Shown one piece after another: positions 23,466 to 38,600 of a stretch of DNA of 64,000 bases. The DNA is from Anarhynchus alexandrinus (taxonomy: Eukaryota > Chordata > Aves > Charadriiformes > Charadriidae), in contig VUYV01000035.1 in NCBI GenBank assembly GCA_008711295.1, positions 4,038,809 to 4,102,808 on the forward strand. Direction: 5' to 3'. Every line of letters begins with the position of its first letter. Within the stretch, counting starts at the first letter, position 1. The notes under the pieces are model-generated. The model was not told where the DNA came from, searched no databases, and saw nothing but the letters and a program-made list of their open reading frames with translations. The position numbers were made by a program, and so were the translations under genes.

Positions 23466-26400
23466 CTGTAGAAGAAAGACGGGAATAGCTCTAGGGATGT
23501 CCCAGCCTGAATAGTCTTGCTCTGCCTTGCTCATTTTCAGGTAGCTTTTTGGTTGGTTGATTGGTTGGTTCAGATATGTAGGACACATACAAGAACCACC
23601 ACCATCTGTGAGGGGCCAGTGCATGTGTACTTCTACTACGTGTGGCCAGTGCCCTGTACCTCTCATCAAGCACAGAGACTGAAGAGGCTTTGCCAGCCCA
23701 CCAGGAATAAAACCATGGGCAATAGGGGGGGGAGGAAAGACTTTAAAAGATAAGGAGATGCTATTACATCTTGCCATGGTCATGTATATACATAACACAT
23801 CACTGTTATTCTAATATTTTGCATCATTGCAGATGATGGAGGGTTTTCTTGGGAAAATGGGCAGAGAGGAGACTGGTACAGAAAGGAGTCTGAAAAAAAT
23901 GATGGTTCTGTGGTCTGGTAGTACACTGAGAGAAGAGGAACCAAGCATCCAGGATTTTGTCATGAACAGAGTTTATCAGGGCAGAATTGTTCAAAGCGTT
24001 GCCTGAGGGGAGATGCTCCACTGAGCTGTGGTTAAGACATATGAATGTCCAAGCTCTCCTGCCATTTGGCTCTCTAGAATCAGCATTAACATCTCCTAAC
24101 AGGAAGAGACATGAAGATCTTAATGTATGGCCCATAGGATAAGGTCAGCACATGTGTCACATCAAATATCTTGGCTGCTTTGCCATTCCGTCCTGTGTGC
24201 ACATCATCTTTTCTTTCCCCCCACTCTGAGCGCGTTTCCCAGATTTTCTCAGCATTCTTTCTCGTTTGCTGGAACTTTGAATTCAAACCTGGGAAGGTCA
24301 TACCACATCTTCTCTTGAACTTTTAATCCAGTATCATCACATTATAGGTTTCCTTTTACACTGGGGTGTTTGTGATAATTGAATGAACTTAACCTCAGTC
24401 AGTTTTGATTTCATGTCAGCAAAAAGACTGGGCAGGCCATTATGAATCAGGCTTCCTTCTTCTTCTCCACCACTTTTTTCAAAGTCTCTTCCGACAAAAC
24501 CAAGGACCCTTGGGCAATATTTCCTATTTATTTCACTGTCTGAAGCTAATTTAAACAGATGCACTGAGAATGACAAAAGTTAAACAGCCTGAAAAATAGG
24601 TTTCCAGCCCTTGAGGCAAAAGTTTAAACTACTCTTTTTTTTTTTAACTTTTTTTTTCTTCTCTCAAAACAGCCTGAGAAAACCCTGCTGCTTAGTTAAT
24701 GGTTAATTTAGAAATTGCTGTATTCTCTTGTTTTATTCTTTAACGAGGTTTAAAGTCAAGGCTTTGTGTTACATATACAACCAAACAACTAGGACATGAA
24801 GTAATTGTACATCACTGTTGAGTATCAACAGTCAAAGAAGGTGAAGCCACTTGTGAAATTCTTCTATTTTCCAAGGCTGACGTACCCTGCAAGCCATTTT
24901 ATTCTTTCAGTACTGCTCTCGTTAAAGCTCACTCATACAGTTCAGGCACTTTACATGCAATGAGAGCTGTGGTCCTGATGCTTTCTTGAAGATCTCATGG
25001 TACTTTCTGAAGAGTTCCCTCCCAAGTCAAATTCTTCTTCTCTATCCTATTCTCCTTTCCTGATTTTGCTTCTTTGTCTGAGGCACAGATCTGATTTACT
25101 TCTGTGCTGGAGTTAACCAGAAGTGCTTCACCCCAGAGACAGCTGCGTTACAGCAAGGGGTTACTTTGTTCCTATGAAAATCATCAGAACAAGAAATGAG
25201 TAAAGGTAAAATATCTTCGAACGTGCATACACCATTAAAAATGAACTAAAACCTCCTTATAATATGGAAAAAAAAAAGCATTTATGAGGGATTCAAATCA
25301 CCCATTCCTTTTTACTAAAACCACACTGGGTCACGCTGTCCACTCTTGCATCCTTGCAACGATTTAGGCAAGTGTCTATGTGATCACCTAAAACTCTCTG
25401 TTTTTTTCACTCTCTGTTTTATGGCGGTTTCAGCTATCCAAGTATAAGCATATACAGCACCACATGATTTACAAGACCTACTGAATGTCACACAAATACA
25501 GCTAACAGCCCTGAATACAGCTAAAAACTGCTTTACTACCAGTGTGTTGAAACACGTTTATACAAAATATGTATCAAAAAAATCTGAAGACTATAAATAT
25601 GTACAAAAAATAAAGCCTGTTAGCAGGATACTGTGAAAAGCCAGACAGGTCTAAAATCATCAAAGGTTTGCAAAGACTAATTTACCCAGTTCTACTCCTA
25701 ACCACCAGCAAGTGGGTAGTGAGACTCCATCGACCACTTTATTTTCTTTTGGTTGTTTTGTTTGGCTTTTATTCTAAATAAAGACATCCAGAAATGTTTG
25801 GGGGTTTATTGGTCTTCAGAATATAATTAGAGATCAGATCTAATAGTGTTATTCATTTGTGGAGATAAAGGGATAACACTATTAAAAAACCACAGCCGTG
25901 GTTTGCAGTGATAAGTGAACATATTTATGTTATATATCTGTTTTATCTACACACACGTACATAAGTGTGTATGTGTATAAGAACATTTGAATATTGAATA
26001 TTAAAATGAATATTTCTCATTTAGCTTTGTAACGTGCTGTTGCAATGCTTCAGGGTTGAGCCAAAAGTGAAGAAGAAGCGGGTGGCAGCAGGTAGCCCAC
26101 ATTTCTGCTTATCCCAATCCCACCGCGAGCATTCCCCGGAGGAGCTGCATATAATACGCTCCTGATTGCAGTCAGCATCTCTGAACATTGAAGACCAAAG
26201 ACCACAACGCGTGGCACAGACCAGGTGTCAGGGACTGCCAAGGTACCTTGGTGGCACCACTGCAACTATTCCTGTATCTGGTCCTTTCCAGCCACTCAGA
26301 TCTTGTATGACTTGTTCAAACTCTTCGGAGGTTAAAAGAGACCAGACACGACCTGCTATTCTCAAAGGCAGACCTTCCCCCAGGGACACTGAAGTCACCT

Positions 26401-29400
26401 GTCATCACCAGTGAAGATGACGCAGAGCAGCAGTTTGGCTCCTGCTCTGGACCAACCGTGGAAGCCCAGCTCCTCTTCACTAACAGCAGAGCATTCATTT
26501 TCAATCGCTCTCCAGTTGTGGGCCACTGTAATGGCCTGATGGAGGAGGTGTAGCAAAGTATGCCTGTCAATAACAGACTTCTTTTTCTTAGTTACGTTCC
26601 GTGTGCCTTTTCTGAGTGGCTCCTGGGCTCCCAGCACCAGCAATGTGAAAATCACTGCTGCGGAGGATCAGGTTCACCTTTGCAAATCCTCCTCTGGAGA
26701 GCAGGCACCGTGTCTCCGTGCTGAATCAGCATCTGTCAACTCAGCAGCTTTGATTAGACCTGACAGGAGAATCTGTATTATTCCTACCAGTAAATGTTAG
26801 AGACAAGCCCATACAGCCTTCACGCGATTTGCTCCGTTTCTTATTTTCTTCATCCCTTACATCGCTCTGCTCTCACTTCATCCATATTGTAGCCGCACTC
26901 CTCTTTCACTGCAAGTGAAGGAAACACATGTTCCGTAGAAAAAAAAGACCTGTTCTGCTAGTTAGCTGCTATCTGTTACAGGATGGTTTTGTTCCTTCCT
27001 CGTGCCCGAGCTAGTGCTCCGATAGCTAAATATCTGACAACAGCATCCCAGGAGAAATGCTGAGGCCACCAAGCTTCAAGTCACTCCTGCCGCTTCAGGG
27101 AGAAGCCGTGCCCAAGCCAGATGGCTGGAGCTGGTGGAGTGAAGTCTGGGATGTCAGAACGAACCCTGAAGCGTTATCTCATCTGAACGCAGCACGCCTG
27201 GTCGTCCCCATGACTGGGTAAATGCCTTTCAAGCCCGAGCAGCGTCGCAAATTTGAACACTTCACCTCTCTGATAGGAAATCGATGCCTACTTTTAGTAT
27301 TCAGCTTCCAGCCTAGATTTTCCCTTTCCCTTTCTCCACGCCAAGTCCCTGTCCTTCAGGCAGCTGCCTTCTGCCTTCCCAGAAGAGTTCAAGAAAAGGC
27401 TGGAGCGGAGGGGAGGTGGGGAGGAAAATGATCATCGACGTTTATGTCACCGTGAGCAGATGCAGGTTAACGACAGACTGGTGACAGCCCTCCCATGGCA
27501 GGTTCCTGCCTGCGCTGTTAACTTGTGGCATATGAAGGAGACGCTGTTTATGGCACTCACAGGTCAGGTTTGCAATTTAAAACACTTTGCAATACTGTTT
27601 TCAAAATCTTCACGCTCAGTGCCAAGTGAAAAGAAAGCAGGGAATCAAACATTAAACGTCTGCAAGGCTCATGACAGCAACGTCTGCGCCAAAGAAATCT
27701 GGCGTGTCTGAACTCCTCATCCTGAGAAGGTTTGTTTTTTCCCTTTCTCCCCCACTCTCTATCTTTCTTTTCTTCTCGGCTTCCCACCACATCCTGGGGT
27801 TTGAGTCACTGTGGGTTGTGCTTTTATCAACAATGAAACACAGAGACACCTTTCACAGCTGCTGAGCTGCTTTCTTGCTTGGAATTTGGCTTTAGAAGGA
27901 CGAGTTGTTTGCTTTTGGAGAGTTCACGCACATGTGTACACAGCCTCAGACTTGCACACAAAGAATCCTCCATTTGCTTATGGCGGAGCAAAGCAGCGCA
28001 GCCGTACGCTGCTGCATCCGTCAGCGGAGGCGATCGCTGCTGCCCTGTCACCCTGGAGCAATGAGGTGATGCCACACAGGCTAGCAGGTAGCCCGGTGTC
28101 TAATTAGATCCCTGCAAAATAATAAAAAATAAATACTAATAAAAAACCCAATGGATGATGAGCATTTTCAGGATGCCACATACACTGTGAAGCGACAGCA
28201 GCACCAGGATTATTGTTACTGATCTGGGATCCTTACGCAGAAAATTCTTTTGAGAGCTGCAAAGCCTTTTTAGAGCTGCATTTGCAGCTTCTCATTTCAA
28301 CAAGGTTTCTCATCCTGCTGCATCCCCCAGTCGCAGGGAAGTGTTATTACCTGGGCTGGACCAACAAGTGGGGCGAGTCGCTCTTCCAGAAGCACATCCC
28401 GCTACCGCCCAGCACAGCAGCCCGCTCCCGCAGGTGCTGAAGCCTCTCAAGCCTAGCTTGTTAACTTGGTGAACTTTCCTTCTCGATACCCTTTCTTCCC
28501 CCCCATCCCAACCCCAGCGTGCTGGTTTTCATTTTCACACTGCCTCTGCCCTTCCCGATTCCCCCTCGTACCAAAAATGATGAACTCCAGCGAGCAATGT
28601 TCTTCGGATGGTATTTCCTGCCTGTCAAACAGCAGGAAGCATCGAAACCTTGTGAGAAAAGCGTTTCTCAGGACACTACTAGGTTAATAAGCTGGGCCCA
28701 GATGGCTTGGATAGGTTTGGAGAGCATTCATGGTAGTGTCTGAGAGTTAGGATGTTTATCTGAACTTTTGATCCTGTTGAGGTTTGGCTATCTCTTTCAG
28801 GTTCCACACAAACTTTTAAGCCATCTCCTGTGCATTCTCCTGTGCAAACGTGTTTCACGAGGAGGGTTGTTTATACTTCCTGATCAGCTCTGGGTGTGCA
28901 CGGTGCTTCGAGCTGCTCTAGTTGCATAAGAGTACTCTCTCATGGCGGTGCTTCTTGTAGTTTGCTCTGACTTGTGGGGTTTTGGCTCACACATATCCTG
29001 ACAAGTGGGGATCCGTGCGAGTACGTTGATAAATCCCTTCTCTAATCCCTTTGACATGAGCAACCCTTCATTCAAAACTCTTCCAAGTAAACAAAGTGAA
29101 AATTTTCTCCTTCAGTGTGTTTCAGTCATCTAAAACTGGGAAAAGGAATTACACTGTGTGGTTTAGTTCACCCATCAAGTAAATTGAATAGGAAACGGTT
29201 GTATCAAAGAGTGTACGTCGTCCAAACTTGTTAATGAATATTGGAAGAAAAGACTTGAAAGAGTCTAGGTTCACTTCCCGAATAATTCACGAATCAGAAA
29301 GGGAGCTATGGTCTTGCTTGGAAAAGCAGTGGATTCCTGTTGAATTTAGCATCTACCCTTAACAATAAACACATGCTTAAATCCACGTAAGACGAGTGAG

Positions 29401-32400
29401 ACTAAGGAGTGCCGAGCTGGGACACTACCATGGAACATTTTCAGCTGTTTTCAACCCTGGAATTTCTCCCCTGCATCCTGCAGACGCTGCCGGAAATCCT
29501 CGAGGCAGCCGAGGGCATTTGGGTATTCATTTCTGCATGTCAAAATTTCCCCGTAGGCTTTGCAAAACTTGAACCAGCTCTGCTTTGTATTTGTCTGAGC
29601 GACAATGTTAGCTACTGATTTCACTTGGAGACGGTAGAGCTCCAAAAATCAAAGGTTCAATTTTGCTGTAGTGGTAAATGGAAATAAAAGACAGGCAAAC
29701 TACCAATTTCCTGCCTGAAATGAAAGTAGCTACCGAGATGCAATAAAAAAAGTCAAAGATTCAAACTGCGTTATCGTTATTCAGCAGAGCTTCTCAGGAC
29801 ATCCCTGAAAGTGTCTCTTCACTTTATTTTTCTCATCTATTCCCAGGTAGACCAGACTTTCTTTACTGTGATGTGTTGGCAGCAAATAACATTTCATGAG
29901 ACAGATACAGTCTGCACCGTCCTGTCTGCTCTTCTTATTAACAATTTTTCCCCTTCATCTATGTCTGCTTCGTCTGAAACAAACAGTCTACATGTCAGAT
30001 GTTCATTATATTGATGATGTCCCAATGACAACCAATTTATTTTCCTGCCTGCACCTCCAAGAATTGTATTAGTAATGATGTCTATCTGCTCTAGAGATGC
30101 TTTGTAAAAAACTGATGGTCTGCCATGAGGATACTTAATTACATCTTCTTTAAGGAACGCAATTAAGTTTGCAGGTAAAAGATTGCTCTGGGGTTAAAAA
30201 TGTATTTTCAAATTAGTTTTCCTGGTGGGTAGGATGTTTAATTTTCATTTCTGTAGCCAAACTTGAGAATTGATCAGAGAGATTTGGTAAGATGGATGCT
30301 CTCAAAAGCAGAGATGACACCCATCAGAGCTGTCTGTCAACCCTGAGCCAATGTGATATTTGGTGGTAAAACCAGGAAAACGACATACACGTATGACAAT
30401 GCATCTAGTCATGAGGGACCCCCTGTGGTATCGATACTGTATGCTGATGGGGACAGGGCAGGCATCTCCCAGGACTGTCAGCCAGTTATACAGGGCGCTG
30501 CTGAAACTGCAACTCTTGGTTTGCATTTCTATCAAGGCTTCCTGTGATGACAATGAGGAAACTTCAGCTCCTTCAGAGATCTCCAATACTGCTAAAGCCT
30601 GTAGAGATCCCACAAAATGCTTATCCTGGACACGGGTGTGTGTTTGCCGCTGAAAGGACAAGTACATGGTGTTCCCAGCTTGCACGAACCTCCGTAGGAC
30701 ACTTGGTCATCCCATAAAGGGGGAGCAGAGCTTGGGGCACCACCAATATTAGCCAGAAAGGGGCAATGTGAGGATATGTTGGCCAGACAGTGACCGACTC
30801 ATCTACTCAAGCCAGCAGAAAGTCTCTTGGTTCTCCTGAAGCCTCCATGCGAAGCAAGGGTCTTTCGTCTGTGGTTTCCAAACTGTCCTGACTCTGGTAG
30901 AAGTTGGACTTTCTGCAACAGCTTTGTTTGACTCCTCCTTGGGATCATTTATCCTTTCAGCTCAGTCTGCTCCAATGTTTTCCACATCACCTCTGACATA
31001 TTTAGTTTCCACATTAGCTATAACATATTTATTATTTTTAGCTGAGCAATTCCTTTCTGAAAGCAAATCACTTTTCATTGCATTTTGGAAACAAACTCAA
31101 AAAGATGCCTGAAAGGAATGTCATGAAAATACATGTAGCAATACCTCCCTGCAATACAAAACATAACTCATTTAACATGCAGATCTCTTCAAATGCTGGA
31201 AACCACCTGCTTCCCAAAGCACACAATTCTGTAGTCCAAACCAGAAAATAAATAAATAAAAGCATCTACATGTGTAAATACATACACACACATATAGATC
31301 CTTATCCAAGTCTATTTTAGCACGTCAGAAACCAGAAACTGTTGATGTGAAAAAGAACATAAAGAAGAAACTCCTTTGTGTACTACTAATTTAAAAATAG
31401 TCTATCATAGTTATTTCCAGAATATGTCAGCATATAATTTAAAACAAATGTTTTGGATGAAAACAGAGCTTTTCAAATTACTTGTGGCGAATAACATTTA
31501 TAATAATATTGATTTTATTTGTGGTCTTTTCTCTCCTGTTTTCTGCTAAGCCACTCATTACTGGAACATATTTACCATACAGTTTGGACAAGCAATTGCC
31601 AATCTGTTGTCTTTTTGCAAATTGTACAGTATGATATTTTGTTAGTTGATTTTAATAATAATGATTATGCTGGTTGGCTCAATTGCATGCTAATATTTCT
31701 GTTTCTCAACTGGAGACGCTGAAGATCTTAAAACCAAAAAAAGCCAACAAATAGTAAATGATAATAAATGCTCCTCCAGGTACAAACATCTGGTTGAAAA
31801 CAGTGAGTTTAGTGAGTTGCAACTCTTAAAAAAAAAAAAACACCTGAAGAAATTGGGCAAGTGTGTGACCGAAATCTTCATGCTGAGTAAAGTTTTCAGC
31901 CTATTCATAGGAGCATTAGTGAATCAGGTTTTAAGTACTATACCTGCTCCTGCTGACTGAACAACCAAAAGAAAAAAAAAAACCAGACTGTTCCGGTAAA
32001 AAGCTAGATGAGACATTTGAGCTGGGCCACATTTGGGAACTCTGGGAGTATTCTTTGCCTTCCTGGTTCCCATGGCTGGACACCCCTCTCCCTTGCAGAT
32101 GCTGCTGCTGCTTCGGCCACTCTTTTCCCAGGTTAGAAGTTTCCTCACGGAGCCGGTCACCCCAGAACACCAGATCCCATAGATCTTATCCATTGAGAAA
32201 AAGCCGTACTGCAGCGCTATGGATTTTCCATGCACGTACAAGAGATTAAATCAAACCTCCAGATACAAAAAAAAACCCCTCCTGTTCTGTAGCAAAGTTT
32301 GGATCGGGGTTTAGATCCAAACTCCACGGCTCGGGATCGTTGCCAATTCTGCCGTGTCTTTCCATTCCTCTTCCTGGACACGATCAATAGTGGCTGTGCC

Positions 32401-35400
32401 AGTAGAAATGAGAGTTAGAAGCTGTTTTTAGAACTCTGTTAATTTGTGTGAAAGCAAAAAGGAGCAAGAATACCCAAGCTGAAGCCTCGCTCCACGAAAT
32501 TTCCATCTCCATTCTGCAGACTTGGGGTTTGGACGAGGTTCAGTTTTAAGGTGCTTAGCATACAACTCACCACCTAATGACTGCCACGCCGGCCAAGACC
32601 TGGTCTTGCTCCATTTCAGCACAGTTTAAACTCGTCATTGAGATCAATTGATGAACTTGGGATTTCACCATAGTAACATGAAAAAAGAAAAAGAATTAAG
32701 GACCCTGGGAGTTTGCTCCTTTTGCTAGATTTTGAATGCTTTGGTCTAATTCTTTACTGCATTGTATTGACCCTACCACTAAACCTCTTGAAATCAACAG
32801 CTGGACCGGCTTTGATGAGCTCTGCATTCAGCCTATTCTGAGAAAATCATTAATCCTTCATATTACAAGAGGAATGAAAGCGTATGGGTAGGTATGCCTG
32901 GGAGAAAAATGTTTAAAATTATTCCTCTTCTCTTACTCATTTCAAACATTAACTACAGAATTCATTCACTCTTTATAAGCAAACTATCTATGAGACTTTC
33001 ATATGCATGAGCCATAAATATTGCGTTTAGTCAGGTTCCTGCCACATTATTAATAGGTATTCTCTTTACACCCACCGGATTTGATAGAAAACATTGCCGG
33101 CTCTGTCAGGAATACAGAAGAACTGGTTGGCACCCGTGAAATAAATGCTGCTTGATGTATATTGCTTCAGACCTAGACTTACAAAGTGTTTATTCAGGAC
33201 CTTGCAACAATCTGTTTGGATACACAGCAGCTAGGGAACGTGTCACCTACCATGCCGCTCAGCAGAGGTTCCAGTTAAATCATTTTAATGGTAATATAAG
33301 CCATGCCGCAAAGAACCCCTTGCAGAGACTGCAAGCCATGCCGTGTTTAAGAAAAGTTGATTTGTTATTCTTTCAGGTGGGCTGATAAACTGAGGCATTT
33401 GCTGGATACCCTCAGCAGAACCACATGGGGCCTTTTGGGGACAGTGTGTCCCTCGGAGTGAACAGCCGGGTGCAGATGGCTGGAGACACCCCCCAATCAC
33501 CTCCCCACCGCAGTGCCTCCACCTGCCTTCAACGCTTTACCATTTTGTCTGCAAATTTATTTTAAAATTGGGATTAAAAGAAAAAAAATCACTATATAAT
33601 ACTAAATTATCTGTTTATCTTGGGGTTTGCAAATCACAAACTTTTGTGGGGGACCAGGACAAAGAAGTCACCTTCCTATATACAAACCAGTCACAGACTT
33701 TGCTGCCTGAGCATCGTGCAAGGAGTATCACACCTGAATGACAACATACAGGTAGGCAGGAACATCTAGGGCACAGCCTTATTCTTGTCATCTATTTATT
33801 TGCCCAGCGGCAGTCTCCTGATGAGCTGATAAAACAGCCCATTAGAGAGTGTGCACAGAGTGAAGAGGTCCCGACTCAAGGCATTTGCAGCCGGGTGCTG
33901 CCCAGGAGACAACCAGGCTACACAAAGCAGTGGTGACAGGAACCCGATGTCCCCACCAGACGGTGATGAGTGGTGTAATTGGCGTGTGACTGGTGTCGTG
34001 GCACACCGGTTGCCAGTCACAGCTAGAGCGAGCTGTTGGAGAGGTGCAAAGGGAAAAAGCACTGATCTGTAATGAGCCCTGACTACACCGTGGGAGAGAT
34101 CATAGGTTTTTTTCCTTTGTTTCTAAGCTTGACTCAGCACAGAGCAGGTGCCGAGCTGGCAACCAGGAGCAGCAAAGCCTAGAAAATGTGGAGCTGTGCA
34201 AGGAGAAAATGATGGTGACCTACCATATAATTGCTCCGTGGATAATCTTTCCTCCCCACAGACCCTGCAGCGCGGTCTGCAGGCGAGCTCCCTCTTCAGT
34301 CCTTCACAAACCGAGCTCACAGGATTGGAGAGGTTCATGGAAACCAGTGCAGCCTCCAGGTTTTAGGTAGCAGTATTACCTATGATGGCTCTACCCCATT
34401 CTGTGCAGCTATCAGACATGTGGTTGCTGCAGGGCTAGAGCCACATCTGTCTCCTCACCTGTTTTTGTTCCGATCTCCTGATTTTTCTATTCCCCACTGC
34501 ATTTAAATCATTGCCTCCTGTTAAACTGATGGACAGGCTTGGCAACCATGCCCTCTTAAAAGAGAGAATTAAAAAAAAGCAAAGTTTTGCCAGGCAGATT
34601 TTAGAGACGATTCTCCATGCATCTGAAACGTAGCAAACCGTGAAGCGCCTGTGTCTCCTTAAAGCTCCACTTTAACCAGCCTGAGGGTGCATAAAGACAG
34701 TGCTTGTAAAGGACCAACCCAATTGGCCTGTAGGTAATGTACCAGTGTTGAAGGAGGAACATTTTTAAAAGGCTAGATCACTGTGCTCCTTAAGCTCCCT
34801 TGTATTCTCCCTGTAAATCTGGCCACACTCACCATGACTGATCTAAAATATTCCATTTTTAATTAGTTCCAGGCTCACAAATGTGATTGCTACATCTGCA
34901 CGACATAGCAGTGCCAAATCAAAGTCTGAGGCTGATGAACGAGTACTGCACAGTTTAAAGACCTGTTGAAGGAGAAAATAGGGCTACTCTACTCTTGGAA
35001 ATGCCTTTTGGAAAGTCTGGAACAGCCAGGTCTCCACCTCGATCTCTCAGCCCCATTAAAAATGAGCAACTGGGGGATATTCTTCAACTTCCCCCAGATT
35101 CAAAAACCAGCTCTCAGAAATAATCCAAATTCATAAATGCTGTGCTGTTCTGAAGATGTCTTTCTGTGGAGATGGGAATACCGTGATTCACCGAAGTCAC
35201 ATTCTGAAGCTGTCACTGACTGTGTCAGGGTCTGGGTTACTTTCTTACAGGGGGGATCCCACGACACAGGGATGGAACCACTGTCCCGTTTGCTCCCAGG
35301 TGACACGCCAAATTTCCTTGGCTGTCTTTGCACAGTAAATCTCTACCATCAGCGTCCTCTTTTGGTAGTAACTAACTTCACACTCTTTCTTTCTCTCCAT

Positions 35401-35646
35401 CAAAGCCATAAACTGTTAATAAGGATGAGACCTAAACGCTGACAGGAGGCATGTTGTCCTCATACCCAGGTGCAAACTTTCCTCCATAAATACAAGTCCC
35501 TTTATCATGGAGCTCTGTTAAGCAGCCACTTGAAATGCAAGGCACTTAAGGGGGAAGTTAAAGAATTCCTTGAGAAACTATCTTGTAAGGAAGACAATAA
35601 CATGAGAAGGAATGCATCACTAATAATAAAGCATACGAGCGCAACT

Positions 35647-35680
35647 GATAGACAGAGAGACAGATAGACTGAGAGATAGT
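35647..35680 (+). repeat. Imperfect GATA/GACA microsatellite
   Basis: A short run of GATAGACAGAGAGACAGATA followed by GACTGAGAGATAG units. It is imperfect and only about 34 bp long, and probably of ordinary slippage origin. Confidence 0.7.
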
Positions 35681-38600
35681 CGCGAGTATTATTCTGTGGA
35701 ATTTTATGCCAACTGAAACTAACATTTTTGCGGTTCACAGAAATCACTGCTGTCCCTAATTAGATGTCATGACTAAGCCATCGTAAGTCTGTGCATATGC
35801 TATTCTTTTTGTTCTACTTTTGTAAAAGTTCTATGTTACTCTCTTGAGAGCGAGGCTGAAACTCTCTCACCAGGACTAGGAGGGTAAATCTAAACCATTA
35901 CAAACTGTGGCTTACATAAATCTAACCATATGCACTTTTGGAATGTCTCATATTTTAAACTACAGGTCTGTGTGTAGCTGTTCTTGCTTTCGAGTCTCAA
36001 ATCCAAGAAAATACAACTCTGGATGTCTCTCTGCTCTAATAAGATCTCTTGCATGAGGAGACTAGCACCCGGCTTCCCGTTGCATCAAAGCTGATCACAA
36101 AGTCATTTTGCTTGCAGCAGCTTACGGACCGTGGCCGTGGGCTGCTTACAAAGAGATGCTGAGTGTGAGACTGGAGGTTGAGACCCTAAAGGGGAATTGT
36201 CTAGAGGCCAAGTGCCTTTGCTTTCCCAAAGACCGAGCCTCTGGCTAGCAGGAAAACAAGCCTGCAGCCTGTTTCTGCCTTGCCTTGTCAGGATTAGCAG
36301 TACCTACCTGGGATCCGCAGTGTTGACCACTGCTGTCAATTAAAACTAAACACATTTCAGCGTGGCTGCCAGCCAAAAACACAGAACCTGCCAAATAGTA
36401 AACACAGAAGATCTGCCTAGTTTCAAAGCAATTGTGCCACCTCCGCGAGAAGAGTGTGCTTATAATTCCACTGTAATCCAAGGGCTGCCTGCGCCAATTC
36501 CTACTTGACAGACGAGGTCTTCAAATGGAGCCATCCGGAGCTCAGTCTGCCTGCTATCAGATCCTCTTTCTTCAACTTGAGGATCTCCAGAATTCTTTAT
36601 TTTGTGACAACCTTTCCCAAAATGCGCTTGATTCGTAGCAGAGTCTTTGCTCAGTGAGCAATGAGGACACTAAAACGCATCAGACACAAATAAAGCCAAA
36701 GGCTTCAGTCAAAGACCACAAGCGGATTTAGATTTCTAGAATGGGTATCTATTTTTGGCATTCCATTTTAGAATCAGTTCAGCTTGTGCAATTAATTAAT
36801 AAGGGAAATTCTTTTTGGTAAAACTATTACTAAGGGCAAAACTTTCCCATAAGCTGTATTCTGAAGTGCACATGACAATCATCACAAGGTGGTCCAAACT
36901 GAGAAAAAGGAGTATTGACTATAAAAAAAGTCCTCTGCAGTTTCTAAACTGGAAATGGATACTCACCTAAAGAAATAGGTCTGAAATAACAGTGACAAAT
37001 GAAAAAGAATATGGAAATAGATTGAGTTTTGCATTAAAGTTTTGGGACATTTTGACCTTCAAAAGAAAACATCTCAAAGCTACTTGTGCTTGTGGCAGCA
37101 GTGATGAAATGGGGCTCAAGGAAAATCCTCTCATCCCACCTCCACGGGCCTCCAATCCAAAACTCAGCTCTGATCCTTTGGAACTTGGATGCAAACAGTT
37201 TCTATTTTCTGAACTATTCAAGAGCATTAGGAAATACATAAGAAGAGATCACAGGTGCCATGCGGAATGGTGACAAGTATACCAGCTGCCCAAAAGGTGG
37301 TATGTAAGCAGGCTTGCACAAAGAGTGATGGAGATGATATTAAGATGAACAGAGACTTACTTCCCGGCATCACAAGGACCAGACTTTGGAGTGCTGTTGA
37401 GTTCTTTTTTTGGTTTGTAAATCATCCTTAAAACCTACAACAGACGAAATATGTCTTTAATTTTATATTTAAAATGGAAACCAAACAAACATGCCAGAGC
37501 ACATTCTACTGTGTTAAATTGAACTTGGTAAAGCCTATGACAGCCATGTTTTCTTTTGCCAGAGATATCCACTTGCCTTTTCAATTAGGCTTAGATTCAG
37601 TCCAGAAATATGATGGTGCTGGGCCTAAATAGGGCTCACATGTTCCAGCTTTTACCATTATTGCCTCAAATCTTGACTGCGAATTGCTGACAACACAATG
37701 GGACAGGTAGATCAAGGGAAGAAAATATGGAGACACTAATAACTAAATACTCTACTTCAATCCCTGCCTTTCATTCTGAAAGCCCCTAAAGCACATTACA
37801 AATTGGGTTCTTTAGCTCTCCAAACCATTTAATTCACCCATGAAATAAAACCATCTCAGGAGCTGGGATAGGGAGGAGGGAAGAGAAAAAGGCAGATGTT
37901 TAACATCAGCCCAACAAAATAATTTTAAGTCAGGAAAAAGAAAACTAACAAACCCAAAGACTTATTTGTATAAACATCAGATACTAAGACTCTCACCTCT
38001 TTACTCTGAGTTTTCTATAATGCAGGTAATGGTTCCAAGATTCATAATTTACAAAGTTTTCAAAGTGTTTTGGCAGCCCATAGGGAGTAAAATATTACCT
38101 GTGACTGGCAGGTCTTCACTGAATGCTCCTCTGCCCCTCCAGGAAAGATCAGGACCGGCTTGCTGCAACAGCTTTTCTTCAGGGAAGTACTGTAATATAA
38201 ACCCTCTATCTGGGCATCATCAAGGTATAGCAGGATGCCACAGTCACATTTTCTGAGTGGGAACAGCATTGTTAAGGAGGGAAAAGCATCAGAATCAGTA
38301 GTGTAAGATATTTTTCTATTTGTACATACCTGTATAGCAACAATTTCTTTACTGTGAAGGTGCTTCCCATCTGTCCTTCCATTTGAACACCATGGGCAGC
38401 AGCGGCATGGTATTTTTGGCAACAAACAGAAAAACAGGTTGGCTGCCTCTGGACTTGCCCACCTTCTCTCAGCAGCAGCCTCAAACGCTGTTTTGTTTTG
38501 ACACATGTTTCCAATAAAAACACAAGGTTCGTATTGACAAGAGGAATGCTGGACCAGACCACTGGCATTTCAGAGCAGCCACAAATCCTGCTTTCTCTGA

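Noticed and set aside
30302..30685. 127-codon minus-strand frame considered as a possible retroviral relic
   Set aside because: No conserved retroviral motif, LTR or primer binding site lies nearby; the overlapping plus-strand frames argue for chance.
37780..37870. Stretch faintly like an ancient SINE (AAAGCACATTACAAATTGGG)
   Set aside because: The resemblance covers too few bases to separate from chance.
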